A DNA stretch of 64,000 nucleotides from Halalkalibacter sp. APA_J-10(15) (GTDB lineage Bacteria; Bacillota; Bacilli; Bacillales; Bacillaceae_D). Both the position numbers and the translations under genes were made by a program. Shown here in pieces: positions 29,812-40,893 of this stretch; the stretch's first letter is position 1, and each line of letters starts with the position of its first letter. The stretch is from positions 1-64,000 of the forward strand of contig NZ_JALKEV010000001.1 in the NCBI RefSeq assembly GCF_023017105.1. The letters are read 5' to 3'. Below the pieces are notes generated by a model that did no database searches, was not told the DNA's origin, and saw only the letters and a program-made list of their open reading frames with translations.

Positions 29812-31776
29812 ATGCCAAACTTTTTATTAAATCGCTGGCACGGGTATCATGTCATTGCTCTCTTTATCGTTGCAACTGGATTTGTTAGTTTTGTCGCATG
29901 GTACAATTGGAAGGTAGGAGTCATTGGTTTCCTCTTATTAGGGGTCGTACTTGTTTTCACGATTCAAGCAAGAATGGCGTTTGAGCGCGACTTAATCAAT
30001 TATATTTCGACTCTATCCTCACGTGTATCGAAAGCAGGGGAAGAAGCGGTCAAGAGGATGCCCGTTGGTATACTCTTGTACAATGAAGAACATACGATTC
30101 AATGGGTCAATCCGTATATGACCTCAACCTTTGATGAGAAGCTCATTGATTGTCCTCTAAGTGTGATTAGTGAAGAGCTTGAAAAATGGTTAGAAGAGGA
30201 AACAATGGAAGGGCTTTTACACATAGATGAGTCCATTTACCAAGTAACGATTGAGCCTCAAGAACGATTGCTCTATATGATTGATGTGACGGAGCAAGAG
30301 CAGGCTTTAGAGCAATTTCATCAGTCTAAAACCGTTCTAGCGATGCTTTATTTAGATAATTATGATGAAGTGATGCAGGGGATCGATGATCAAGTTCGCG
30401 GACGGATGATGAGTATTGTAACGAAGACGTTAAATGAGTGGGCTGACTATTATGGGGTCTATTTAAGGAGAACATCGGCGGATCGTTTTATTGCGGTTAT
30501 GCATGCCTACTCGCTTAATGAAATGGAAGAAAGTCGATTTGAAATTATTGATGATATTCGTGAGCGAACGGCTAAAGAAAAATTAGCGATTACGCTTAGT
30601 ATTGGTGTAGGGACAGATGAAGACGATTTGCGTGAATTAGGAAAAATCGCGCAATCAAGCTTAGACCTTGCACTTGGACGTGGCGGTGACCAAGTGGCTA
30701 TTAAGCGCACAAACGGTCGTGTTCGTTTCTATGGTGGGAAATCGAACGCGATGGAAAAGCGTACGCGTGTAAGAGCGCGAGTTATTTCTCATGCACTGCG
30801 CGACTTTGTGACAGAAAGTGATAAAGTTCTCATAATGGGGCATAAAAATCCGGACATGGATGCAATTGGTGCGGCAATTGGGGTTCAGAAGTTAGCTGAG
30901 GTCAACGATAAGGAGGGCTTCATCGTTTTAGACCCGAATGATATTAATTACACGGTTCAAAAGCTGATGGAGGAAATAGAGGAGCATGATTACTTATGGT
31001 CGCACTTTATTACTCCTGAAGAAGCAAAGGATCAAATCACATCAGATACGCTTTTAATTATCGTTGATACGCATAAGCCATCATTGGTGATCGAACCAGA
31101 ATTATTAAATAGGGTTGAGCGCATCATCGTCTTGGATCATCATCGGCGTGGTGAAGAGTTTATTGAGGATCCTGTGCTTGTTTATATGGAGCCATATGCG
31201 TCATCGACGGCAGAGCTTGTTACAGAGCTACTTGAATATCAGCCTAAGCGTCTACAGATGGACCGACTAGAAGCAACAGCATTGCTTGCTGGGATTATCG
31301 TTGATACGAAAAGCTTTGCTGTCCGAACAGGAGCGAGAACCTTTGATGCGGCATCCTTCCTTCGCTCAAATGGAGCAGATACTACGCTCGTTCAAAAGCT
31401 CTTGAAGGAAGATTTAGATCAATATGTGGCACGCTCGAAGCTAGTGAAAAGTGCAGAAACGTATCGAGATGGTTTTGCGATTGCTACAGCAAGCGAAACG
31501 AAATCATATAACCAAATTATTATTGCTCAAGCTGCGGATACGTTATTGTCAATGAAGGATGTTGTTGCTTCTTTTGTCATTTCCAAGCGAGAGGATGGCT
31601 ATGTAAGCATTAGTGCTCGTTCATTAGGTGATGTGAATGTTCAAATTATTATGGAATCACTTGATGGTGGAGGGCATTTATCGAATGCAGCGACTCAATT
31701 AACAGATATAACGGTTATGGAAGCGAAGGAAAAGCTACAGGAAGCAATTGATCAATATATCGAAGGAGGTCAATAA
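29812..31776 (+). CDS. gdpP: Cyclic-di-AMP phosphodiesterase GdpP
   Basis: GdpP hydrolyses c-di-AMP to pApA and so tunes potassium uptake, osmolytes and beta-lactam tolerance. The 654 residues show two membrane helices (about 10-50), a degenerate PAS domain, a degenerate GGDEF domain (about 150-300), and a DHH-DHHA1 module with DMDAIGAAIG, DTHKPS, DHHRRGEEF and the C-terminal GGGHLSNAATQ. The catalytic DHH residues are intact. The ATG at 29812 has GGAG 8 bases upstream. It ends 3 bases before rplI. Confidence 0.97.
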   Translation: MPNFLLNRWHGYHVIALFIVATGFVSFVAWYNWKVGVIGFLLLGVVLVFTIQARMAFERDLINYISTLSSRVSKAGEEAVKRMPVGILLYNEEHTIQWVNPYMTSTFDEKLIDCPLSVISEELEKWLEEETMEGLLHIDESIYQVTIEPQERLLYMIDVTEQEQALEQFHQSKTVLAMLYLDNYDEVMQGIDDQVRGRMMSIVTKTLNEWADYYGVYLRRTSADRFIAVMHAYSLNEMEESRFEIIDDIRERTAKEKLAITLSIGVGTDEDDLRELGKIAQSSLDLALGRGGDQVAIKRTNGRVRFYGGKSNAMEKRTRVRARVISHALRDFVTESDKVLIMGHKNPDMDAIGAAIGVQKLAEVNDKEGFIVLDPNDINYTVQKLMEEIEEHDYLWSHFITPEEAKDQITSDTLLIIVDTHKPSLVIEPELLNRVERIIVLDHHRRGEEFIEDPVLVYMEPYASSTAELVTELLEYQPKRLQMDRLEATALLAGIIVDTKSFAVRTGARTFDAASFLRSNGADTTLVQKLLKEDLDQYVARSKLVKSAETYRDGFAIATASETKSYNQIIIAQAADTLLSMKDVVASFVISKREDGYVSISARSLGDVNVQIIMESLDGGGHLSNAATQLTDITVMEAKEKLQEAIDQYIEGGQ

Positions 31777-31779
31777 TTA

Positions 31780-32223
31780 ATGAAAGTGATTTTCTTAGAG
31801 GATGTAAAAGGAAAAGGGAAAAAAGGCGAAACAAAAAATGTTTCAGAAGGCTATGCTCGCAATTATTTGTTACCAAATAACTTGGCCGTTGAGGCTACGC
31901 AAGGTAACGTGAAGAATTTAGAAGCACAAAAGAAAAGTAAGCAAAAGAAGGAAGATGAAGAGTTAAAGGCAGCTCAGGATTATAAGGCGGAGCTAGAGGC
32001 CTTAACAGTAGAAATAAAAGCAAAAGCAGGAGAAGGTGGCCGTTTATTCGGAGCTGTTTCCACAAAGCAAATTGCTGAAACGTTAAAGAAAATGAAGAAG
32101 AAGGTAGACAAGCGTAAAATTATGCTAGATGATCCCATTCGTGCACTTGGCTATACGAACGTACCAATTAAAATACATCCAGAGGTTATTGCCACTGTTA
32201 AAGTGCACGTTGTAGAGGAATAA
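31780..32223 (+). CDS. rplI: 50S ribosomal protein L9
   Basis: The 147-residue protein shows the N-terminal L9 domain ([25 protein letters not shown]), a long connecting helix, and the C-terminal domain. GGAGG is 10 bases before the ATG, inside the end of gdpP. It closes the yybS-gdpP-rplI unit. Confidence 0.98.
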   Translation: MKVIFLEDVKGKGKKGETKNVSEGYARNYLLPNNLAVEATQGNVKNLEAQKKSKQKKEDEELKAAQDYKAELEALTVEIKAKAGEGGRLFGAVSTKQIAETLKKMKKKVDKRKIMLDDPIRALGYTNVPIKIHPEVIATVKVHVVEE

Positions 32224-32233
32224 GAAAATAGCG

Positions 32234-32270
32234 GAGGGTGTCGCAAAAGAGAGATGCGATACCCTCTTTA
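32234..32270 (+). terminator. Hairpin after rplI
   Basis: GAGGGTGTCGCA (32234-32245) pairs with TGCGATACCCTC (32255-32266, one G-U pair). Only TTT follows, so termination may be partial and dnaC may be read through. Confidence 0.7.
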
Positions 32271-32299
32271 AAAATCATTATGAGAAAGGCGGTACTGGC

Positions 32300-33664
32300 A
32301 TGAGTGATTTATTTGCAGATCGTACACCACCACAAAATATCGAAGCAGAGCAAGCGGTCATAGGGGCTATTTTTCTATCTGCTGATGCTCTTGTCACCGC
32401 TTCTGAACGACTTGCCCCTGATGATTTCTATCGAGCCTCACATCAGCGAATCTATGAGGTGATGCTCGATTTGTCGGAAAAAGACGAGCCAGTAGATTTA
32501 GTAACAGTGACCTCAGAGTTACAAGATCGAAAGTGGCTTGATGATATTGGCGGTATTGCGTATTTAAGTGACCTTTCTAATTCTGTACCGACAGCTGCAA
32601 ATGTGGAATATTATACGAAAATCGTCGAAGAGAAGTCGATTTTGCGAAGGTTAATTAAAGTTTCAACATCAATAGCGGCTGACGGCTATGCAAGTGAAGA
32701 AGAAGTCGATACGATTTTGTCAGAAGCGGAGAAAACCATCTTAGATGTAGCGCAGCGTAAAAACACGAGTGCTTTTATTTCGATTAAAGATGTCTTAGTT
32801 GAGACATATGAAAAGATTGAAATGCTACAAAACCAACAAGGGGAAATTACAGGAATTCCAACAGGCTTCCAAGAGCTTGATCGAATGACCGCAGGCTTTC
32901 AACGTAATGACTTAATTATTGTTGCAGCAAGACCTTCCGTCGGTAAGACGGCTTTTGCGTTAAATATCTCTCAAAATGTGGCAACGGCTACGGGGGAGAA
33001 TGTAGCGATTTTTAGCTTAGAGATGGGAGCGAGTCAGCTTGTACAGCGGATGCTTTGTGCAGAGGGCAATATTGATGCGCAGCGAATGAGAACAGGTGCG
33101 TTAAATGCCGAAGATTGGCAGAAGCTTGCAATGGCGATGGGAAGTTTGGCGAAAGCGGGTATCTACATTGATGATACTCCTGGAGTGAAGGTGAATGACA
33201 TCCGAGCGAAATGTCGCCGATTGAAGCAGGAGCAAGGGCTTGGTATGATTATGATTGATTACTTACAGCTTATTCAAGGGAACGGCAAGAGTGGCGAAAA
33301 CCGACAACAAGAGGTATCAGAGATTTCTCGTACACTGAAGCAAATTGCTCGTGAGCTTGAAGTACCTGTTATTGCTTTATCCCAGCTTTCTCGTGGTGTT
33401 GAGTCGAGACAGGATAAGAGGCCAATGATGTCTGATATTCGTGAATCGGGAAGTATTGAGCAGGATGCTGATATTGTCGCCTTTCTTTATCGTGATGATT
33501 ATTATGATAAAGAATCGGAAAATCAAAATATTATTGAGATCATTATAGCGAAACAACGTAACGGTCCGGTTGGGACGGTGGAATTAGCGTTTGTGAAGGA
33601 ATATAATAAATTTGTTAATTTAGATCGTAGACATGATGAAAGTAATATGCCACCAGGTGCATAA
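32300..33664 (+). CDS. dnaC: Replicative DNA helicase DnaC (DnaB family)
   Basis: This is the hexameric fork helicase, named DnaC in Bacillus. The 454 residues have the N-terminal primase-interacting domain (PPQNIEAEQAVIGAIF) and a RecA-like motor with Walker A ARPSVGKTA and Walker B MIMIDYLQLI, plus the LSRGVESR block. There is no intein. The 76-base gap from rplI holds only a hairpin. Confidence 0.98.
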   Translation: MSDLFADRTPPQNIEAEQAVIGAIFLSADALVTASERLAPDDFYRASHQRIYEVMLDLSEKDEPVDLVTVTSELQDRKWLDDIGGIAYLSDLSNSVPTAANVEYYTKIVEEKSILRRLIKVSTSIAADGYASEEEVDTILSEAEKTILDVAQRKNTSAFISIKDVLVETYEKIEMLQNQQGEITGIPTGFQELDRMTAGFQRNDLIIVAARPSVGKTAFALNISQNVATATGENVAIFSLEMGASQLVQRMLCAEGNIDAQRMRTGALNAEDWQKLAMAMGSLAKAGIYIDDTPGVKVNDIRAKCRRLKQEQGLGMIMIDYLQLIQGNGKSGENRQQEVSEISRTLKQIARELEVPVIALSQLSRGVESRQDKRPMMSDIRESGSIEQDADIVAFLYRDDYYDKESENQNIIEIIIAKQRNGPVGTVELAFVKEYNKFVNLDRRHDESNMPPGA

Positions 33665-33668
33665 ATGA

Positions 33669-33710
33669 AGCGGCCATTAAAGAAATTTCTCTTTTTTGGT
33701 CGCTTTTTTT
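33669..33710 (+). terminator. Terminator after dnaC
   Basis: AGCGGCC (33669-33675) pairs with GGTCGCT (33698-33704), with an inner AAAGAAATTTCTCTTT stem, followed by seven T. Confidence 0.85.
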
Positions 33711-33784
33711 GCTGATTCTCACTCAAAAAACGAATTACAGTCGAACGAAGTTATGTAAGAAATATATAAATGTTCGTGTTTACA

Positions 33785-35155
<1,371 letters not shown>

Positions 35156-35167
35156 TTGAAATAAAAT

Positions 35168-35206
35168 AGAAGCAAGTGTATACGCTTTTTGTATGTACTT
35201 GCTTCT
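35168..35206 (+). terminator. Hairpin after purA
   Basis: AGAAGCAAGTGTATAC (35168-35183) pairs with GTATGTACTTGCTTCT (35191-35206), with a short internal mismatch and a T-rich loop. The T run after it is missing (CAAAACG), so it may act more as a 3' end stabiliser. Confidence 0.6.
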
Positions 35207-35241
35207 CAAAACGTTAGCGTTTATATTTTTTAAAAAAGTAG

Positions 35242-35270
35242 TTGCACGTCTTTTTTTTGTGTGATATTAT
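35242..35270 (+). promoter_or_regulatory. tRNA cluster promoter
   Basis: TTGCAC (35242-35247) and TATTAT (35265-35270) are 17 bases apart, about 45 bases before the first tRNA. Confidence 0.75.
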
Positions 35271-35315
35271 AAATCTTGTCGTCAAGAGTACAGGCTCTTG
35301 AATTAAGCAAAACAA

Positions 35316-35391
35316 GAGCCATTAGCTCAGTTGGTAGAGCATCTGACTTTTAATCAGAGGGTCGAAGGTTCGAGTCCTTCATGGCTCACCA
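35316..35391 (+). tRNA. tRNA-Lys (UUU)
   Basis: A 76-base cloverleaf starting GAGCCATTAGCTCAG with anticodon TTT in CTTTTAA, GGTTCGAGTCC T-arm and encoded CCA end. It is first of five tandem tRNAs. Confidence 0.97.
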
Positions 35392-35405
35392 TTTTTTGAT
35401 AAAGT

Positions 35406-35480
35406 GGCCCGTTGGTCAAGCGGTTAAGACACCGCCCTTTCACGGCGGTAACACGGGTTCGAATCCCGTACGGGTCACCA
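35406..35480 (+). tRNA. tRNA-Glu (UUC)
   Basis: A 75-base cloverleaf starting GGCCCGTTGGTCAAG with anticodon TTC in CTTTCAC and an encoded CCA. The GGCCCGT acceptor arm pairs with ACGGGTC. Confidence 0.97.
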
Positions 35481-35488
35481 CTTTATTC

Positions 35489-35565
35489 GGTCCGGTAGTT
35501 CAGTTGGTTAGAATGCCTGCCTGTCACGCAGGAGGTCGCGGGTTCGAGTCCCGTCCGGACCGCCA
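35489..35565 (+). tRNA. tRNA-Asp (GUC)
   Basis: A 77-base cloverleaf starting GGTCCGGTAGTTCAG with anticodon GTC in CTGTCAC and ending GCCA. Confidence 0.97.
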
Positions 35566-35580
35566 CTTTATATGAATTTT

Positions 35581-35656
35581 GGCTTGGTAGCTCAGTCGGT
35601 AGAGCAATGGACTGAAAATCCATGTGTCGGCGGTTCGATTCCGTCCCAAGCCACCA
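35581..35656 (+). tRNA. tRNA-Phe (GAA)
   Basis: A 76-base cloverleaf starting GGCTTGGTAGCTCAG with anticodon GAA in CTGAAAA and encoded CCA. It lies 15 bases after tRNA-Asp. The order Lys-Glu-Asp-Phe matches the B. subtilis trnY cluster. Confidence 0.97.
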
Positions 35657-35659
35657 TTT

Positions 35660-35732
<73 letters not shown>

Positions 35733-35737
35733 CTTTC

Positions 35738-35769
35738 AAATCCGTGTGAGAATTCATGCGGATTTTTTG
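35738..35769 (+). terminator. Terminator of the tRNA cluster
   Basis: AAATCCGTGTGA pairs with TCATGCGGATTT (two G-U pairs), followed by TTTTG. Confidence 0.88.
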
Positions 35770-36250
35770 TGTTTTTTAGGTATTTGGATTTTATAGTGGA
35801 AAAGGAAAAGGGCTTAAAAGTCTTCTTTTTCCAATTTCTTCATAAGTGTGGCAAAATCGACACCATCGTTTCCTCTTATGATGTAGTCTGTTACTTCATG
35901 CTAATTGACCGTATCGTATAACATAGCTTTGTTAAGAGCACCTGGATTAAATCGTTGCTTACGCTTTTTATGAATTAAACAGTATCTTGGCTTGTAGCAC
36001 TTCTAATAAGTAGCCTCTACCTATTTTTTTAACTTGCCTTGTCATATTTACAAGATAATACAGAAACAAAGAATAATGGAATGAGGTTCATCAAGGTCGG
36101 TTAATTTAAGTGTCGATGGTCTCGTTTGTTACATGGGGATGTGAGGAGAGGCCACATTCAGATCAATGAAACACCTTCTCGCTTTTCTTATAAAATACGA
36201 ATTTCTAAATGACGTAGAAGAAACTTAGGGGAGAATCGAGGAAGATGTAG
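35770..36250. other. Gene-free stretch, possibly with transposase debris
   Basis: No intact gene is present. A 71-codon open frame (35,706-35,921) overlaps tRNA-Thr and has no ribosome site, so I do not call it. Its text CGKIDTIVSSYDVVCYF faintly resembles the N-terminal part of IS4-type transposases (the segment before VVYF). That reading is weak. Confidence 0.25.
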
Positions 36251-36415
36251 GTGAATTCATAGGTGGCATTGGCTTCACACGTTACACGTTACACGTCTTT
36301 ATGAAAGAACCCCACTTTCATAAAGACTAAAAAACGTTGTAACGGCTCCGTACAACGCTTATAAGTAAAACGCAGTCGTGTTTTTCTTATCTTACAGTTA
36401 TATTACAATCCTTTA
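36251..36415 (+). repeat. Structured repeat, copy 2 (upstream of the M23 peptidase gene)
   Basis: It shares GTGAATTC, GGCTTC, CGTTACACGTTA and TTGTAACG with the block before noc. Here the inner hairpin is a perfect 13-bp stem, GTCTTTATGAAAG with CTTTCATAAAGAC. The sequence of that stem differs from copy 1 while pairing is kept. Confidence 0.6.
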
Positions 36416-36451
36416 ACATTTAAATATATTTATGAAAATAGGCGAAGTTTA

Positions 36452-36460
36452 TGCTAGAAT
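36452..36460 (+). promoter_or_regulatory. Candidate extended -10 promoter of the M23 gene
   Basis: TGCTAGAAT fits the extended -10 pattern TGnTAnnnT, about 97 bases before the start codon. No good -35 box is present. Confidence 0.4.
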
Positions 36461-36556
36461 AATAGAGGTTATCGAAACTTGTCTTTAAAATCGAACTTTT
36501 GACATACATGATAGACGTTTACATTTTAATTTTATATGTTTAATAGGAGGTTTGGC

Positions 36557-38020
36557 ATGAGTGAAGTAGGGGATAGCTCAATACATAAGTACTATTCAAG
36601 GAATACAAGTGGTTTACTTTTAGCATCACTCTTATGTGTGTTCATGATGATGTATTTTTTTGTCGGAACAACTACAGTTAAGGCGGAAGAATCACTTTCC
36701 ATACAAACGATATACCACGTTTACGTTGATGATAAACATATTGGTTTTGTTAATGATGAAGAAGTGGTTGAAACGGTTGTGCAAGAGAAGCTAGAAGAAG
36801 GCAAATCAGACGATCTAGAAGTATCTTTACATATTAAAGAAGAGCTTGAAGTGATTCCAGAATTTGTTTTCCATACGCGTAGTCAGAATAAGACAGTTAC
36901 AGAAATATTGAAAGAGGATTTAACAGTAGAGGCAAAGGCAATAGCGGTTGTCGTAGAGGGAGAGCCAGCTGTTTATGTTGCTTCTGAGGAAGAAGCGGAT
37001 GAGCTTTTAAAGGAATATATTATTCAATATGTTTCTGAAAAGGATTATGAAGCGTTCTTAGAGGTATTAGAAGAAGAAATGGACACGAGCGATATAGAAG
37101 TCGATGAACGTATGTACACTGACATTGACTTTAATGAAGAGGTCGAATTAGAAGAAGCGACAGTTGAGCCAAGTGAAGTGCTTTCCTTAAAGGATGCTTT
37201 AACTTTATTGAAAAAAGGAGTACTTGAAGAAAAGGTCTACGAGGTTCAAGAAGGTGATGTATTAGGCAGTATTGCCAACGACCATGATTTAACGTTAAAG
37301 GAATTTCTAAGCTTGAATGACGGGCTTGAAGAGGATAGCTTAATTCAAATTGGTGACGAAATGAATGTGACAGCCTATGAATCGGTATTAGATGTCATCA
37401 CTGTACAAATTCGTATAACCGAAGAGTCGATTCCTTATGAAACAGAAGTGAAGGAAGACGATTCGATGTGGAAGGGTGAACAAGAGGTCACTCAAGAAGG
37501 TAAAGAGGGTACACAATTAATTGAGTACGAAATTACAGAAAGAAATGGCTCATTAACGAAGCGTGATGTGCTTTCTGAGGAAATAACAGAGGAGCCTGTT
37601 AATCGTATCGTTGTGAAAGGTACGAAGGAAACGCCATCTCGTGGGTCAGGTCAGCTAGGCTGGCCAGCAGTTGGAGGATACATCTCCAGTTATCAAGGGA
37701 ATCGTTGGGGTCGTTTCCACCGAGGAATTGATATTGCTCGTCCGAGTAACTATGATATTTTAGCTGCGGATAACGGAACAGTGACTCAAGCGAGTAGTCA
37801 AGGTGGATACGGGAATGTCGTTCGTATTGATCATAACAATGGCGTTGAAACGATGTATGCACATCTTGATTCGATTGATGTAAGTGTCGGTCAAACCGTT
37901 TCGAAGGGACAGAAAATCGGAGTCATGGGTCAAACCGGGAACTCTACAGGCATTCACTTACATTTTGAAGTGTATGAAGATGGAAGCCTTCGTGATCCAA
38001 TGGATTATTTGAATCGTTAA
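36557..38020 (+). CDS. M23 peptidase with LysM and G5 domains
   Basis: This 487-residue secreted or anchored cell-wall enzyme starts with a hydrophobic signal (about 18-38) that could be cleaved after VKA. A long acidic region follows, then a LysM domain (EVQEGDVLGSIANDHDLTLK), a G5 domain, and a C-terminal M23 zinc endopeptidase with HRGIDIA and HLHFEV, the zinc ligands of LytM/lysostaphin-type enzymes. It should cleave peptidoglycan cross-links. The ATG at 36557 has AGGAGG 7 bases upstream. It precedes the walRK operon, which controls cell-wall hydrolases in relatives, so coregulation is plausible. B. subtilis lacks a gene at this spot. Confidence 0.92.
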   Translation: MSEVGDSSIHKYYSRNTSGLLLASLLCVFMMMYFFVGTTTVKAEESLSIQTIYHVYVDDKHIGFVNDEEVVETVVQEKLEEGKSDDLEVSLHIKEELEVIPEFVFHTRSQNKTVTEILKEDLTVEAKAIAVVVEGEPAVYVASEEEADELLKEYIIQYVSEKDYEAFLEVLEEEMDTSDIEVDERMYTDIDFNEEVELEEATVEPSEVLSLKDALTLLKKGVLEEKVYEVQEGDVLGSIANDHDLTLKEFLSLNDGLEEDSLIQIGDEMNVTAYESVLDVITVQIRITEESIPYETEVKEDDSMWKGEQEVTQEGKEGTQLIEYEITERNGSLTKRDVLSEEITEEPVNRIVVKGTKETPSRGSGQLGWPAVGGYISSYQGNRWGRFHRGIDIARPSNYDILAADNGTVTQASSQGGYGNVVRIDHNNGVETMYAHLDSIDVSVGQTVSKGQKIGVMGQTGNSTGIHLHFEVYEDGSLRDPMDYLNR

Positions 38021-38023
38021 TTG

Positions 38024-38077
38024 AAGAAAAGGTAGGTTAAAAGAGAAGAGTACTTTTAACTTGCCTTTTCTTTTTTC
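38024..38077 (+). terminator. Terminator after the M23 peptidase gene
   Basis: AAAAGGTAGGTTAAAAG pairs with CTTTTAACTTGCCTTTT (G-U allowed), followed by CTTTTTT. Confidence 0.9.
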
Positions 38078-38235
38078 TAAAAAAATAGGAATGTATTACG
38101 AGGAAGAACTTGTCTTTCCTTTTTGATTTGCTTGTTAGGAAGGAAGGAGATAAAGTAAAAGGTAGAGAATTATTACTAGTAAGCCTCTTTATGAGATATG
38201 TTTTCTATATGTAAAGAAAGTATAAAATTTAAAAA

Positions 38236-38310
38236 AGTGAGAACAGTGTCGGCTTCGTTCATGTTCGTTACACGTTGATCTGTAAGGATCCTACATTCGT
38301 ACGACGCAAG
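38236..38310 (+). repeat. Structured repeat, partial copy 3 (5' region of walR)
   Basis: GTGTCGGCTTCGTTC...CGTTACACGTTGATCTG matches copy 1 (GATCGGCTTCGTGCGTTACACGTTAATCTG, split). It lies 64 bases before walR and ends in a short TGTA...TACA hairpin. The right half of the repeat is missing. Nothing else was seen in the 350-base gap before walR except an unsupported TATAAA at about 38,220. Confidence 0.5.
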
Positions 38311-38373
38311 TAAGAAAAGGTAGCTATTAGACATAGATGAACGAAATTGTTAAAGAGATCGGAGAGAGTGCAG

Positions 38374-39078
38374 ATGGATAAACGAATTTTAGTTGTTGAC
38401 GATGAAAAGCCAATTGCAGATATTTTGAAATTTAATTTAGAGAAGGAAGGGTTTGACGTTCTTTGTGCTTATGATGGATTAGAAGCGATTAAGCTTGTAA
38501 AAGAAGAGAATCCTGATTTGATTTTGTTAGATATTATGCTCCCATATAAGGACGGAATGGACGTATGTCGTGAGGTGCGGAAGGATTATGATATTCCGAT
38601 CATCATGTTGACGGCAAAGGATTCAGAAATTGATAAGGTGCTTGGCTTGGAGCTTGGAGCAGATGATTATGTGACAAAGCCATTTAGTACGAGAGAGCTG
38701 CTTGCACGTGTGAAGGCTAACCTACGCCGGCACAAGTCAAATGAGGAGACGCCAGCACATAAGGAAATGTCGATTGGCGAGCTGTCGATCTACCCAGATT
38801 CTTATTTAGTGAAGAGGCGCGGTGAGACGATTGATTTAACGCATCGTGAATTTGAATTGATTCATTATTTAGCGAAGCATCTTGATCAAGTGATGACTCG
38901 GGAGCATTTACTACAAGCCGTGTGGGGGTATGATTACTTTGGAGATGTTCGTACAGTGGATGTAACGGTTCGCCGCTTACGGGAAAAGGTTGAGGATAAT
39001 CCAAGCTACCCTGTTTGGATTATGACAAGACGTGGTGTTGGCTATTACCTCGCTTCTCCATCAGAGGAGCAATCGTAA
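38374..39078 (+). CDS. walR: Cell-wall response regulator WalR (YycF)
   Basis: WalR is the essential OmpR-type regulator of cell-wall metabolism in low-GC Gram-positives. The 234 residues have a receiver domain with DD at 9-10 and phosphoacceptor Asp53 (LLDIMLP), and a winged-helix output domain (about 130-230). The ATG at 38374 has GGAGAG 7 bases upstream. It is directly followed by walK. Confidence 0.98.
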   Translation: MDKRILVVDDEKPIADILKFNLEKEGFDVLCAYDGLEAIKLVKEENPDLILLDIMLPYKDGMDVCREVRKDYDIPIIMLTAKDSEIDKVLGLELGADDYVTKPFSTRELLARVKANLRRHKSNEETPAHKEMSIGELSIYPDSYLVKRRGETIDLTHREFELIHYLAKHLDQVMTREHLLQAVWGYDYFGDVRTVDVTVRRLREKVEDNPSYPVWIMTRRGVGYYLASPSEEQS

Positions 39079-40893
39079 ATGAATGAGAAGGTCGGCTTTT
39101 TTAAGTCAATCCAGTTTAAGCTCATTATTATTTACGTCTTAATTATTTTCGTTGCTATGCAAGTAGTAGGTGTCTATTTCACCAATCAGCTTGAAAGTCA
39201 AATGCTAGAAAATTATTATGAGATGCTAGATGAACGCGCTAATTTACTTGCATACAATATTGCGCAGGAAATAGAAAGTCAGCATGAGGAGCGATCAGAG
39301 CTTATTTCCAATATTAATGTACTGCTCCGTGATATTTTTTCGATTGAACATGCCGAAGTGCAAGTCATTGATCAAAACAAGGTTGTTATAAGTACATCCA
39401 ATTTAGCTAATCGACAAATTGTCGGACAGCAGACCACAGAGGTTCGTGTAAAGCGCGCTTTACTTGGAACACCAGATGAAGCCTTGCTTCGTGATCCTAG
39501 CAACGGACAGCGTGTTCGAGTATTTACTGTACCAATTAACATCGAAGAGGATACGGTTGGCGCTCTTTATATTGAAGCGTCCATTGAAGAGATTTATGAT
39601 CAAACACGACAAATTACGACGATTCTCATTAGTGGTGTGTTCATTGCAACGATTATCTCGATTATTTTATTCATTTTATTAGCACGAACGATTACCGCAC
39701 CGATTATTGATATGCGAAAGCAAGCCCTCCGTATGGGGCGTGGTGATTTTACGAATCAGGTTTCCGTTTATAGTGGCGATGAAATTGGTCAGCTGGCGAT
39801 GTCCTTTAATGATCTAACAATGAAGCTACGTGATGCGACCGTTACTCGTGATCGTGAGCAGAAGCGTCTTAAATCGGTTTTAACACATATGACAGATGGG
39901 GTGATGTCGACCGATCAAGATGGGAACATTATTTTAATGAATAAGCGTGCTGAGGAGCTGTTGTCAGTTACAAGTGAGCAGGCTGTAGGGAAATCGATTG
40001 TCGAACTTCTCCATTTAGAGGAACAAACCGTTGAGGACTTATATGAGCAGGCGGATTCGATCTTGCTTGATTTTAGTTACGATGAGGAAGCGTTTTTGTT
40101 AGAGGCTAATTTTTCGGTTATTCAAGAGGAAAGTGGTCCTGTCAATGGCTTAATTATTGTTTTACATGATGTAACAGAGGAAGAAAAGATCGAACAGGAT
40201 CGACGTGAGTTTGTAGCAAATGTGTCTCATGAGCTACGAACGCCATTAACAACCATGAAAAGCTATTTGGAGGCATTAGAGGATGGTGCGTTGGCAGATC
40301 CAGAGATTGCCCCGCGTTTCTTACATGTGACTCAAAATGAAACCGATCGAATGATTCGACTCGTGAAGGATCTACTGCAGCTTTCGAAAATTGATAGTGA
40401 TGATTATCAGTTGAATCTAGAGACTGTTGAAATAAATCGATATTTGGATGAGACGATTGAACGCTTTGAAATGATTGCGTCAAATAAGAACATTGACTTT
40501 CATCGAAAGCTGAATAAAAAGTCAATTTATGCGGACATTGATCGTGATAAAATGACACAGGTATTAGATAATATTATATCGAATGCGATGAAGTATTCAC
40601 CTGAGGGCGGGACAGTAAAAATCCGCTTGTTACTGCAAGGAAAGAATATTCGAATGAGTATTTCTGACCAAGGAATGGGTATTCCCCGGGAAAGTCAGAC
40701 AAAAATCTTTGAACGCTTCTATCGTGTCGATAAAGCACGAGCAAGGAGTGTTGGTGGCACAGGGCTTGGATTAGCCATTGCTAAAGAGCTCATTCAAGCG
40801 CATGGTGGACACATTTGGGCGCAGAGTGAGTACGGGAAAGGGACGACGATATTTATTACTTTGCCTTATGCTAGTAAGGGGGCAAAATCATGA
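39079..40893 (+). CDS. walK: Sensor histidine kinase WalK (YycG)
   Basis: WalK phosphorylates WalR and localises to the septum in relatives. The 604 residues show a first membrane helix (about 13-33), an extracellular PAS/Cache domain, a second helix (about 183-203), HAMP, a cytoplasmic PAS (about 262-365), the dimerisation domain with His384 in VSHELRTP, and an ATPase domain with DQGMGIP and GTGLGLAI. The ATG directly abuts the walR stop. It overlaps walH by four bases. Confidence 0.98.
   Translation: MNEKVGFFKSIQFKLIIIYVLIIFVAMQVVGVYFTNQLESQMLENYYEMLDERANLLAYNIAQEIESQHEERSELISNINVLLRDIFSIEHAEVQVIDQNKVVISTSNLANRQIVGQQTTEVRVKRALLGTPDEALLRDPSNGQRVRVFTVPINIEEDTVGALYIEASIEEIYDQTRQITTILISGVFIATIISIILFILLARTITAPIIDMRKQALRMGRGDFTNQVSVYSGDEIGQLAMSFNDLTMKLRDATVTRDREQKRLKSVLTHMTDGVMSTDQDGNIILMNKRAEELLSVTSEQAVGKSIVELLHLEEQTVEDLYEQADSILLDFSYDEEAFLLEANFSVIQEESGPVNGLIIVLHDVTEEEKIEQDRREFVANVSHELRTPLTTMKSYLEALEDGALADPEIAPRFLHVTQNETDRMIRLVKDLLQLSKIDSDDYQLNLETVEINRYLDETIERFEMIASNKNIDFHRKLNKKSIYADIDRDKMTQVLDNIISNAMKYSPEGGTVKIRLLLQGKNIRMSISDQGMGIPRESQTKIFERFYRVDKARARSVGGTGLGLAIAKELIQAHGGHIWAQSEYGKGTTIFITLPYASKGAKS

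Noticed and set aside
35381-35575. Open frame running through tRNA-Glu and tRNA-Asp
   Set aside because: It is a by-product of the tRNA genes, with no ribosome site.
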